A DNA stretch of 64,000 nt from an uncultured Alphaproteobacteria bacterium (lineage in GTDB: Bacteria; Pseudomonadota; Alphaproteobacteria; Rhizobiales; Aestuariivirgaceae), in the NCBI GenBank assembly GCA_945957365.1, contig CAMFKI010000017.1:1-64000 (forward strand), written 5' to 3'. Of the stretch, positions 53,601-60,008 are shown piece by piece. The notes beneath the pieces are model-generated. The model did no database searches and was not told the origin of the DNA. It saw only the letters and a program-made list of their open reading frames with translations. The position numbers and the translations under genes are program-made. How positions within the stretch are numbered: position 1 is the stretch's first letter; each line of letters opens with the position of its first letter.

Positions 53601-54145
53601 AGGCCATCAACAAGCTGCGCGGCGGCATCTCGAGCCTCAACCGCGAGGGCCGCCAGCGGCTGCTCGATGCCTTCGAGACGGTGAACCAGAAGTTCACCGA
53701 GCTGTTCACCACGCTGTTCGGCGGCGGCAAGGCGGAGCTGCAGCTGATCGAATCGGACGATCCGCTGGAGGCGGGCCTCGAGCTCATCGCCAATCCGCCG
53801 GGCAAGAAGCCGACGACGCTGTCGCTGCTGTCGGGCGGCGAGCAGACGCTGACCGCCATGGCGCTGATCTTCGCGGTGTTCCTGACGAACCCCTCGCCGA
53901 TCTGCGTGCTCGACGAAGTCGACGCGCCGCTCGACGACCACAATGTGGAGCGCTTCTGCAACCTGCTCGACGCGATGCTGGAACGCACCGAGACGCGCTT
54001 CCTGATCATCACCCACCACGCGCTGACCATGGCCCGCATGCACCGCCTGTTCGGCGTCACCATGCTGGAGCGCGGCGTGTCGCAGCTGGTTTCGGTGAAC
54101 CTCGCCGAGGCGGAGACGCTGGTCGACGAGAAGTCGGCGGCGTAA
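50681..54145 (+). CDS. smc: Chromosome segregation protein SMC
   Basis: ATPase of 1154 residues that condenses and segregates chromosomes with ScpA and ScpB. The Walker A motif GPNGCGKSNL lies at residues 31-40, coiled coils span about 170-500 and 620-940, and the ABC signature LSGGEQTL is near residue 1050, followed by Walker B CVLDEVDAPLDD. The central segment (about residues 525-600; ALGDDLDASGDEGAPVHW) stands for the hinge. It is the biggest gene here and is downstream of dsbA. scpA and scpB are not in the window. Confidence 0.96.
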   Translation: MKFTRLRLSGFKSFVEPTDLLIEPGLTGVVGPNGCGKSNLLEALRWVMGESSYKSMRASGMDDVIFSGTTERPARNMAEVVVTMANDDGTAPPHYQDQETLEISRRIERDEGSAYRINGKDVRARDVQLLFADASTGSRSPALVRQGQIGEIINAKPQARRLILEEAAGITGLHTRRHEAELKLKAAETNLTRLDDVTSQLETQLNSLKRQARQATKYKSLSGDIRRLEAMGLYVNWRETAEASQRDAAALDEATRVLAEHTRGASERLRLRDDLGEKLPSLREQEAVRAAVLQRVSHERNVLDEEERRAGERRKELDQRIAQINSDLQREQELLNDTDRVLTRLAEEGETLRSSQGSDDDIRAEAAVALQSAADALARAQEAADEAAARLSELSARRNAILRAIDEHRNRVARLDRELSETVAKRNDLMARYNVEGDGDKLTAAVEHAVEQAAEFEYHVSEAEGAVRAARAAEGDARAAHDDARRKADRLQTEVRTLTNLLKAGGGDLWPSLLDQISVTSGFETALGAALGDDLDASGDEGAPVHWRGLPPLPETAALPDGAEPLSRFVEAPPALQRRLTHIGVVSKALGQALQPQLKPGQRLVSREGDVWRWDGFTAAADAPSAAAKRLAERNRLASLEIEMEQAIAASEEAQGHFEAARAAIETATRLEREKREGHRAAVSAVDFARRALTQHERQVSERLAQTSALDEAQRRIEEALAEARARLEEASAEAAELPVLDELQVELNGLRNSVNSERAAYAEARAKHDGLEREARARTDRIRAIEQEIAQWTSRAVRANEQTEQLTARAEETRAGIMELAQLPQLLADRRLKLMNTLGEAEAEKKAASDALQTAENDVRQADQELRAVQELLSAAREEHARLGARLEASTERLAECEQRITETLNCAPDEVISSTGLDPEQLLEWHDIERKLQGLREDRERLGGVNLRADEEAEEVAKQLEGLVKERDDLIQAINKLRGGISSLNREGRQRLLDAFETVNQKFTELFTTLFGGGKAELQLIESDDPLEAGLELIANPPGKKPTTLSLLSGGEQTLTAMALIFAVFLTNPSPICVLDEVDAPLDDHNVERFCNLLDAMLERTETRFLIITHHALTMARMHRLFGVTMLERGVSQLVSVNLAEAETLVDEKSAA

Positions 54146-54155
54146 GCTGCAGGGC

Positions 54156-54752
54156 ATGAACGTCGTCTTCGACATCGGCAACGTGCTGGTCCACTGGGAC
54201 CCGCGCGCGCTCTATGCCAAGGTTTTCGCCACCGAGGTGGAGGTCGACTGGTTCCTCGCCAATGTCTGCAATCACGACTGGAACCTGGAGCAGGATCGCG
54301 GCCGCAGCTTTGCCGACGGCGTCACGGAACTGACCGCCCGCTTCCCTGAACATGCCGAGGCGATTGCCGCCTATGACACGCGCTGGCACGAGACAGTGCT
54401 GGGCGCGATCGGTGGCAGTGTCGCCGTCCTCGCCGATCTCGCGGCGCGCGGCACGCCGCTCTATGCCATCACCAACTTCAACCAGCACAAGTTCAGGGAA
54501 GCGCTGGAGAGATTTCCCTTCCTCTCCACCTTCCGCGACATCGTCGTTTCGGGCGACGAGCGGCTGCTGAAGCCAGATGCCGCGATCTATCGCGTGCTGC
54601 TGGCGCGCAACGGACTCCGCGCCGAAGACTGCGTGTTCATCGACGACAGCGAGAAGAACGTGAAGGGGGCGGAGGCCGTGGGGATGCGGGGCATCCACTT
54701 CACGACACCCGAGGCGCTACGCCGCGAACTGGCCGGGATGGGACTACTCTGA
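54156..54752 (+). CDS. HAD-IA family hydrolase (YihX-like)
   Basis: A 198-residue HAD phosphatase. Motif I is VVFDIGNVLVHWDPR with D6; the second Asp of the usual DxD is glycine, as in YihX-type sugar phosphatases. Motif II is ITNFNQHKF, motif III K-PDAAIYRVLL, and motif IV VFIDDSEKN. It starts 10 bases after smc and is probably in its transcript. Substrate unknown, possibly a sugar phosphate. Confidence 0.87.
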   Translation: MNVVFDIGNVLVHWDPRALYAKVFATEVEVDWFLANVCNHDWNLEQDRGRSFADGVTELTARFPEHAEAIAAYDTRWHETVLGAIGGSVAVLADLAARGTPLYAITNFNQHKFREALERFPFLSTFRDIVVSGDERLLKPDAAIYRVLLARNGLRAEDCVFIDDSEKNVKGAEAVGMRGIHFTTPEALRRELAGMGLL

Positions 54753-54769
54753 GCCGCCCTTGTCTTGCC

Positions 54770-54854
54770 GTCATGCCAGCGATGGCTGGCACCCCGCTTC
54801 TCTCGCCGCCCGCACAGAACCAAAGCGGGGTCCCAGCTTTCGCTGGGATGACGG
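54770..54854. repeat. Small palindromic intergenic element, family A (copy 3)
   Basis: An 85-base copy with the ends CGTCATGCCAGCG and GGATGACG, plus the AAAGCGGGGTCCCAGC half. It lies between the HAD and DUF1272 genes, 18 bases after the HAD stop. Confidence 0.85.
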
Positions 54855-54935
54855 TCATCAATCAGGATGGACATCGAAGAGGCAGCTGACCAGCTGCGCC
54901 AGATGTGTGAGCATGCTTCTCGCAGGAGATGCCCC

Positions 54936-55250
54936 ATGCTCGAACTCCGTCCCAATTGCGAACTCTGCGACAAGGACCTGCCGCCGCGGTCCGTCGAGGC
55001 GCGGATCTGCAGCTATGAATGCACCTATTGCGCCGACTGCGTGGAGAAGGTGCTGCACAATGTGTGCCCCACCTGCGGCGGCGGCTTCGCGCCGCGGCCG
55101 ATCCGGCCCATGCGGGCCTGGCGGCCGGAGGAGAAGCTCGGGCTGATCAACAACCCGGCCTCCACCACCCGCGTGCATAGCCCGTTTTCGATGGAAGACA
55201 TTGCGGCGCACGTGGCGCGCATCCGGTCTCTTGCGCCGGAGGAGCGCTGA
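54936..55250 (+). CDS. DUF1272 domain-containing zinc-binding protein
   Basis: A 104-residue protein with the DUF1272 pattern MLELRPNCELCDKDLPP, then CSYECTYCADCVEK and CPTCGGGF. The nine cysteines in the first 50 residues suggest one or two zinc ribbons. Function unknown. A good AGGAG lies before the start at 54936; the open frame starts at 54867 but only the later start has it. Confidence 0.87.
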   Translation: MLELRPNCELCDKDLPPRSVEARICSYECTYCADCVEKVLHNVCPTCGGGFAPRPIRPMRAWRPEEKLGLINNPASTTRVHSPFSMEDIAAHVARIRSLAPEER

Positions 55251-55287
55251 GGGAGACGAAGACCAGGACAACGCGCAGCCCTACCAG

Positions 55288-55323
55288 ACGTCATGCCAGC
55301 GAAAGCCGGCAGCCCGCTTCCAC
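55288..55323. repeat. Half copy of family A element
   Basis: ACGTCATGCCAGCGAAAGC followed by a GGCAGCCCGCTT segment matches one arm of family A. The other arm is missing. It lies between the convergent DUF1272 and TPR genes. Confidence 0.6.
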
Positions 55324-55350
55324 TCACCGCACACCCGCGGATAAAGGCCC

Positions 55351-55869
55351 TTACTGACCGAGCAGCTGCTTCACTTCGGCGATCTTCTTCTGGACCGCCT
55401 GGTTGTCGGGGGCGAGCTTGGCGGCTTCCTCGTAGCCGGCGAGCGCCTGCTTCAGGTCGCCCTTGGCCTGATAGGCCCGGGCCCGGCTGTAATAGGCTTT
55501 GGCATATTGCGGATCGAGCGCGATCACCCGGGTGTAGTCGGCGATGGCCTTGTCGTAGTCCTTCTTCGCCTCGTAGGAGAAGCCGCGGTTGAAGTAGCTG
55601 TCGGTGTTATCCCCCTTCAGCTTGATCGAGGCCGTGTAGTCGGCGATGGCGCCGTCATGGTCGCCATTGTCGTCATAGGCGTTGCCGCGGTTGAAATAGG
55701 CGATCGCCAGAGCGTCCTTGTTGGTCTTGCCGCTCTTGATCAGCTGCGTGCAGCCACTGATGATGGTGTCGGTCTGGTCGCTGTTGCAGTCGGCGATGGC
55801 GTCGGCGAATCCCTGCGCGGGAAGGATGGTGAGGGCAGTCAGGGCAAGGGCGAGCGTGGTGGCGCGCAT
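55351..55869 (-). CDS. Secreted tetratricopeptide repeat protein
   Basis: A 172-residue protein with a signal peptide (MRATTLALALTALTILPAQGFA) and three to four TPRs (AYFNRGNAYDDNGDHDGAIADYTASIKL, then SYFNRGFSYEAKKDYDKAIADYTRVIAL, then KAYYSRARAYQAKGDLKQALAGYEEAAKL, shown only in part here). The start at 55869 is preceded by GGAGGA at 11 bases. It is a protein-protein adaptor of unknown partners in the periplasm, and not obviously related to the ATP synthase genes that follow on the other strand. Confidence 0.85.
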   Translation of the reverse strand: MRATTLALALTALTILPAQGFADAIADCNSDQTDTIISGCTQLIKSGKTNKDALAIAYFNRGNAYDDNGDHDGAIADYTASIKLKGDNTDSYFNRGFSYEAKKDYDKAIADYTRVIALDPQYAKAYYSRARAYQAKGDLKQALAGYEEAAKLAPDNQAVQKKIAEVKQLLGQ

Positions 55870-56201
55870 GGTGTTCGTATTCCTCCGAGTTTGGCCGAGG
55901 GGCCGCGTTGCGACGGGCTTATACTGGGTTTCGGGCCGATGCTGCAGGAAAACTTGGGGCGCTGCGCCAGCCGATTTCGGAGGCTTGCAGGAAAGCCCTC
56001 CGCAGGCCCGGCGGCGGCCTGTTGCAGCGCCGCGCAGCGCGAATCGCCGCAGCCCTGATGACGGCAAATAACGTCAAATATATCAATTACTTAAAAGGAA
56101 AATCCATTTCTTGACACAATTTGGGCCCGCAACTATGGTGCGCCCGCTTTGGAAGGGAAGAATTTCCGAGCGCGCCCGCCGTTTGTCTGGAGGTCTGTCA
56201 T
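55870..56201. other. Divergent intergenic region before the atp operon
   Basis: 332 bases between the TPR gene and atpI. It holds a clear plus-strand promoter at 56111-56139 and an A/T-rich stretch just upstream (56066-56110) that could be an UP-type element. On the minus strand CAGTATAAGCC near 55917-55927 might be a -10 for the TPR gene, without a good -35. No further gene is visible. Confidence 0.5.
56111..56139 (+). promoter_or_regulatory. Sigma-70 promoter of the F0 ATP synthase operon
   Basis: TTGACA (56111-56116), exactly 17 bases, then TATGGT (56134-56139). The -35 is consensus. It lies about 63 bases before atpI and is preceded by A/T-rich DNA, unusual for this high-G+C sequence. 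A start near 56146 would leave a leader of about 56 bases. Confidence 0.75.
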
Positions 56202-56609
56202 ATGACGAAATCTGGCGACAAGGGGCCGCAACAGGGTTCTTCCGATCCCGAGCTGGGCGACCTCTCGGCACGACTCCATGAGCTTTCCGGCCGCATCGCG
56301 GCGGAGCGCTCGGAGATCGCCGAAAGCGCGAAGCCGCCGGCCAGCGTGCAGAGCACCTCGGACTATGCGAGGGGCTACAGGCTGGTCAGCGAATTCGCCG
56401 CCGGAACGCTGGTCGGCGGCCTCATCGGCTATGGCATCGACCGGCTGTTCGGCACGTTGCCCTTCGGCCTGATCATTTTCCTGCTCCTGGGCTTCGGAGC
56501 CGGCTTCCTGAATTTGGCGCGTGCCGCCAACAGGGTGCCCCCGGCACAGGAACGGCTTGGTAATCCGCCGCCAAAAGCGGCACTTGATGACGACGACGAA
56601 GAGGACTGA
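56202..56609 (+). CDS. atpI: ATP synthase protein I
   Basis: A 135-residue assembly factor for the c-ring. After a hydrophilic N terminus come two transmembrane segments (SEFAAGTLVGGLIGYGIDRLF and LIIFLLLGFGAGFLNLARA, roughly residues 63-115). GGAGG precedes the ATG. It heads the F0 operon atpI-B-E-F'-F. The C-terminal tail is acidic (DDDDEED-like). Confidence 0.9.
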   Translation: MTKSGDKGPQQGSSDPELGDLSARLHELSGRIAAERSEIAESAKPPASVQSTSDYARGYRLVSEFAAGTLVGGLIGYGIDRLFGTLPFGLIIFLLLGFGAGFLNLARAANRVPPAQERLGNPPPKAALDDDDEED

Positions 56610-56611
56610 CC

Positions 56612-57370
56612 TTGGCCAACCCCATCGATCCGATCCATCAGTTCCGGCTGCATGACATTGCCGGCCCGTGGAACATTGCGGGCTACGAGATCAGCTTCAC
56701 CAACTCGTCGCTGTTCATGGGCATCATCGTGGCCTTCGTCACGCTGTTCCTGCTCGCCTCGGCGGCGCGCGGCGCGCTGGTGCCGGGCCGCCTCCAGTCG
56801 GTGGGCGAGATCTGGTACGAGTTCATCCACAACATGGTGCGGAACGTGCTGGGCAACGAGGGCAAGGCCTTCTTCCCGCTGGTGTTCACCATCTTCTCCT
56901 TCGTGCTCGTCGCCAACATGCTGGGCATGTTCCCGTATTTCTTCACCGTGACGAGCCACGTGGTGGTCACCGCCACGCTCGCCGTCTTCGTGATCCTGCT
57001 GGTCGTCGCCGTCGGCATCGCCCGGCACGGACTGGGCTGGTTCAAGCTGTTCGTGCCGTCGGGCGTGCCGATGGCCATCCTGCCCTTCATCTCGCTGATC
57101 GAGGTGATCTCGTTCCTGTCGCGCCCGGTGAGCCTGGGTCTGCGTCTGTTCGGCAACATGCTCGCGGGCCACATCGTGCTGAAGGTGTTCGCGGGCTTCG
57201 TCGTGCTGCTCGCCTCGATGGGGATCGGCGGCATCATCGGGTCGATCGCGCCGCTGGGCATGGCGGTGGCGCTCACCGCCCTCGAATTCCTGGTCGCGTT
57301 CCTGCAGGCCTTCGTCTTCGCCATCCTGACCTGCGTCTACCTCAACGACGCGCTGCATACCCATCACTAA
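56612..57370 (+). CDS. atpB: F0F1 ATP synthase subunit a
   Basis: Proton-channel subunit of 252 residues with five to six transmembrane segments. The essential arginine is in LGLRLFGNMLAGH, and the FLVAFLQAFVFAILTCVYL helix follows. The start is TTG at 56612, two bases after the atpI stop and preceded by GAGGA; no nearby ATG would give the conserved N terminus. Confidence 0.95.
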   Translation: MANPIDPIHQFRLHDIAGPWNIAGYEISFTNSSLFMGIIVAFVTLFLLASAARGALVPGRLQSVGEIWYEFIHNMVRNVLGNEGKAFFPLVFTIFSFVLVANMLGMFPYFFTVTSHVVVTATLAVFVILLVVAVGIARHGLGWFKLFVPSGVPMAILPFISLIEVISFLSRPVSLGLRLFGNMLAGHIVLKVFAGFVVLLASMGIGGIIGSIAPLGMAVALTALEFLVAFLQAFVFAILTCVYLNDALHTHH

Positions 57371-57412
57371 GCCTTCACCATCAACATCCATACAAAACTC
57401 AAGGAGAGACTA

Positions 57413-57640
57413 ATGGATCCGATCGCAGCTAAGTACATCGGCGCCGGCATTGCATGCATCGGCATGGGCGGCGCCGGCATCGGCGTGGGCCACATCTTCG
57501 GCAACTTCCTGTCGGGCGCGCTCCGCAACCCCGCCGCCGCCACCGCCCAGTTCACCAACGCCCTGATCGGCGCGGCCCTGGCCGAAGGCCTCGGCATCTT
57601 CTCGCTCGTCGTGGCGCTTCTCCTCCTGTTCGCCGTCTAA
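57413..57640 (+). CDS. atpE: F0F1 ATP synthase subunit c
   Basis: A 75-residue hairpin of two transmembrane helices, the c-ring monomer. The proton-binding carboxylate is E58 in ALAEGLGIF, and the polar loop is RNPAAA. The AAGGAGAGA site 3-4 bases before the ATG is the strongest ribosome site seen in the operon, which fits the high copy number of subunit c. A hairpin follows at 57661-57703. Confidence 0.96.
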   Translation: MDPIAAKYIGAGIACIGMGGAGIGVGHIFGNFLSGALRNPAAATAQFTNALIGAALAEGLGIFSLVVALLLLFAV

Positions 57641-57660
57641 TCACTTCACGGCTAACGATC

Positions 57661-57703
57661 GGAAGCCTGGCGGGCCTGAACCTCCGCGCAGGCTTCCCCT
57701 TTT
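57661..57703 (+). terminator. Hairpin between atpE and atpF' (attenuator or mRNA stabiliser)
   Basis: Perfect 9-base stem GGAAGCCTG / CAGGCTTCC with a 19-base loop (57661-57697), then CCTTTTG. It may slow or end transcription after atpE, or protect the atpE mRNA 3' end, either of which would raise subunit c relative to b subunits. Confidence 0.55.
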
Positions 57704-57715
57704 GAGGCTCAAGAC

Positions 57716-58324
57716 ATGTCGCAATCGACACTCGTCGTCGCCCAGGCCAGCACCACCGAAGTCCCTGCTCCGGCACCGGCGCAGGGCGGTGCGGCTCCGG
57801 CCACCACCGAGGGCACGGGTGCGGAAGGCGGCCACGGCGGCTTCCCGCCGATGGACGCCCATTCCTTCCCGTCCCAGATCTTCTGGCTGGTGATCTTCTT
57901 CGCGCTGCTCTACCTGCTGATGAGCAAGGTGGCGCTGCCGCGCATGGAAACGGTGCTGAAGAACCGCCACAAGGCCATCGAGAGCGATCTCTCCAAGGCA
58001 TCGGCGCTGAAGCGCGAGACCGAGGCGGCGATCCAGCATTACGAAAAGTCGCTGGCCGACGCCCGCGCCAATGCGCAAGGCATCGCCACCGAGACGCGCG
58101 CCAAGGTCGCGGCCGAAATCGAGACCGAGCGTTCGGCCCTCGAGAAGACGCTGTCGGCGAAGCTCGCCGAGGCTGACTCCCGCATCTCCGCCACCAAGGC
58201 GAAGGCCATGCAGGACGTCAACGAGGTTGCCGCCGAAACCGCCGCCGAGATCGTCTCGGCGCTGACGGGGGCCACGGTAAGCAAGGAACAGGCCGCCAAG
58301 GCCATCGCCGGGCTCAAGGGCTAA
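57716..58324 (+). CDS. F0F1 ATP synthase subunit b'
   Basis: One of two b-type stalk subunits, 202 residues, typical of phototrophic and other Alphaproteobacteria. An extended Ala/Pro/Gly-rich N terminus (residues 1-45) precedes the single membrane helix (FWLVIFFALLYLLMS, about 56-70), followed by a long coiled coil. Usually named AtpF' or AtpG. Its frame is 12 bases from atpF. Confidence 0.93.
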   Translation: MSQSTLVVAQASTTEVPAPAPAQGGAAPATTEGTGAEGGHGGFPPMDAHSFPSQIFWLVIFFALLYLLMSKVALPRMETVLKNRHKAIESDLSKASALKRETEAAIQHYEKSLADARANAQGIATETRAKVAAEIETERSALEKTLSAKLAEADSRISATKAKAMQDVNEVAAETAAEIVSALTGATVSKEQAAKAIAGLKG

Positions 58325-58336
58325 GGGAGAAGAACG

Positions 58337-58822
58337 ATGCAGTTCGACGCAACATTCTTCGCCATGGTGGCGCTGATCATCTTCCTCGGCATCGCGGCCT
58401 ATGCCGGCGCCTTCAAGAAGCTCGCGGCCGGCCTCGACAACCGCTCCGACCGCATCCGCAACGAACTGGCGCACGCCACGCAGCTGCGCAAGGATGCCGA
58501 GGCGCTGCTCGCCGAATACAAGCAGAAGCGCCTCGACGCCGAGAAGGAAGCCGCCTCGATCATCTCCGCGGCCAGGACCGACGCCGAGGAATTCGCCGCC
58601 GAGACGCGCCGCAAGCTGACCGAATCGCTGGAGCGCCGCTCCAAGCAGGCCGAGCAGAAGATCGCCCAGGCGGAAGCCGCCGCGATCAAGGACGTGCGCA
58701 ACGTGGCGACCGACCTCGCCATCGCCGCCTCCCACCACCTCGCAGCCGAAGCCGCCAAGGGCGGCAAGGGCGCAGAGCTGATCTCACAGTCGATCAGCGC
58801 GGTGAAGAACCGGCTGAACTGA
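58337..58822 (+). CDS. atpF: F0F1 ATP synthase subunit b
   Basis: Second peripheral-stalk subunit, 161 residues: a short N-terminal membrane helix (ATFFAMVALIIFLGIAAYAGAF) and a long coiled coil (about 35-150). It is the last gene of this operon; the F1 genes (atpHAGDC) are absent, as expected from the split arrangement in Alphaproteobacteria. A strong terminator follows. Confidence 0.93.
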   Translation: MQFDATFFAMVALIIFLGIAAYAGAFKKLAAGLDNRSDRIRNELAHATQLRKDAEALLAEYKQKRLDAEKEAASIISAARTDAEEFAAETRRKLTESLERRSKQAEQKIAQAEAAAIKDVRNVATDLAIAASHHLAAEAAKGGKGAELISQSISAVKNRLN

Positions 58823-58842
58823 GAGGTCCTCAGGACGAATTG

Positions 58843-58872
58843 AAAAGCCCGGCCGAGAGGCCGGGCTTTTTT
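58843..58872 (+). terminator. Rho-independent terminator of the F0 operon
   Basis: Stem AAAAGCCCGGCC / GGCCGGGCTTTT with a GAGA loop, followed by TTTTTTG; 24 bases after the atpF stop. The clearest terminator in the window. Confidence 0.9.
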
Positions 58873-58896
58873 GTTTGGGGCAACACCACTCACCGC

Positions 58897-58979
58897 CGTC
58901 ACCCCAGCGAAAGCTGGGGCCCCGCTTCGGGCGTCGGAGCCAATGGAAAGCGGGGTCCCAGCTTTCGCTGGGATGACGA
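58897..58979. repeat. Small palindromic intergenic element, family A (copy 5)
   Basis: An 83-base full copy with CGTCACCCCAGCGAAAGC and GCTTTCGCTGGGATGACG ends. It lies just past the atp terminator, between atpF and the convergent methyltransferase gene. Confidence 0.88.
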
Positions 58980-58997
58980 GATGAATGGACATCGGCA

Positions 58998-59780
58998 TCA
59001 GCGGGGCCGCGTCGCCGCGAAGAACACCCGGCAGGTGAGGAAGTAATAGTCCCCGCTCTCCCCCAGTGCCCGCTGTTCGGCCTCCCAGGCGGCGAGCTCC
59101 GCCTCGGGCAGCGTCTTCTGCTTCCGCACGTAATTGGTGATGAAGGGCATGGTGCGGCAGGAATAGCTGTCGTCCTTCCAGCCGTGATTGAGGATGGGAT
59201 AGGGGATGACGTCACCAACCGCGAAGCCCGCCGCGCCGAGGTGGCGGGCCAGCGTGCGCGGCAGTGCGCTGTCGGCGCAATGGGGTGCAAAGGCCTGGAG
59301 CACGCGCTGCATGCGGGCAGGCTCGCGCGAATACCAGGCGATGGCGTCCCAGTCGGTGGCCACGATGAGCGCCCGCCCGCCGGGCTTAAGCACACGGAGG
59401 GCCTCGCGGCAGAAGGCCGCGACGTCCGGCACATATTCGGCGACCTGGACGCTGATGACCGCATCGTAGGACTGATCCGCCTCGTCGAGCTTCGTGGCAT
59501 CGCCCCTGGCGTAGCTGAGCCAGGGCTGCCGGTTGCGGGCGGTGGCGCGCGCCACCATCACCGGGGAAATGTCGATGCCGCGCACCTTGCCGCCGGGCCC
59601 CACGGCAGTCGCCATGTCGGCGCAGAGGAAGCCGGGACCGCTGCCGATGTCGAGCACCCGCTCGCCGGGCTTCAGGTCCAGCAGCGCCATGGTGCGCGCC
59701 CGCTGGGCCACGATGTCGGGGCCCAGATAGACCGCCTCGAGCAGCGCCGTCGCCGCCTCGTCGTATTGCAGGCCAGACAT
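58998..59780 (-). CDS. Class I SAM-dependent methyltransferase
   Basis: A 260-residue methyltransferase with motif I RVLDIGSGPGFLCADMA (residues 41-57), motif II GIDISPVM, and LRVLKPGGRALIV (post-motif). The C-terminal half (DVIPYPILNHGWKDDSYSC) is of a type often annotated as UbiE/arsenite-like. The substrate is not predictable. The start at 59780 is chosen by the domain; the frame is open to 59900. Confidence 0.83.
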   Translation of the reverse strand: MSGLQYDEAATALLEAVYLGPDIVAQRARTMALLDLKPGERVLDIGSGPGFLCADMATAVGPGGKVRGIDISPVMVARATARNRQPWLSYARGDATKLDEADQSYDAVISVQVAEYVPDVAAFCREALRVLKPGGRALIVATDWDAIAWYSREPARMQRVLQAFAPHCADSALPRTLARHLGAAGFAVGDVIPYPILNHGWKDDSYSCRTMPFITNYVRKQKTLPEAELAAWEAEQRALGESGDYYFLTCRVFFAATRPR

Positions 59781-59857
59781 GGTGCGTGTCCTCCGTTCGC
59801 GAGAGGCATTGTGCATGCGGGGCGGGCACAGGAGCAAGGGAGCATCACATGGATTGT

Positions 59858-59938
59858 TCACCTTGCCCCGGCTTGACCGGGGCATCCTCTTCTTCGGCAA
59901 CCGAAAAGGATGCGCGGGTCAAGCCCGCGCAAGGTGAG
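59858..59938. repeat. Small palindromic intergenic element, family D (copy 2)
   Basis: Ends TCACCTTGCCCCGG and GCGCAAGGTGA with GGCTTGACCGGGGC and GCGGGTCAAGCCCGC stem-loops. A relative is at 37-104. It lies between the methyltransferase and gcvP genes, next to the family C arm at 59956-59984. Confidence 0.75.
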
Positions 59939-59955
59939 GGACTGGGGCGAGCAAA

Positions 59956-59984
59956 AAAAATGCCCGGGACGAACCCGGGCATGA
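59956..59984. repeat. Single arm of family C element
   Basis: GCCCGGGACGAACCCGGGC followed by ATGATGG resembles one arm of the element at 47371-47450. It is directly preceded by AAAAAAA, so on the minus strand it reads as a hairpin followed by a T-tract and could also terminate the gcv operon. Confidence 0.5.
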
Positions 59985-60008
59985 TGGGTGTCGGGTGGCG
60001 AGTACTCC

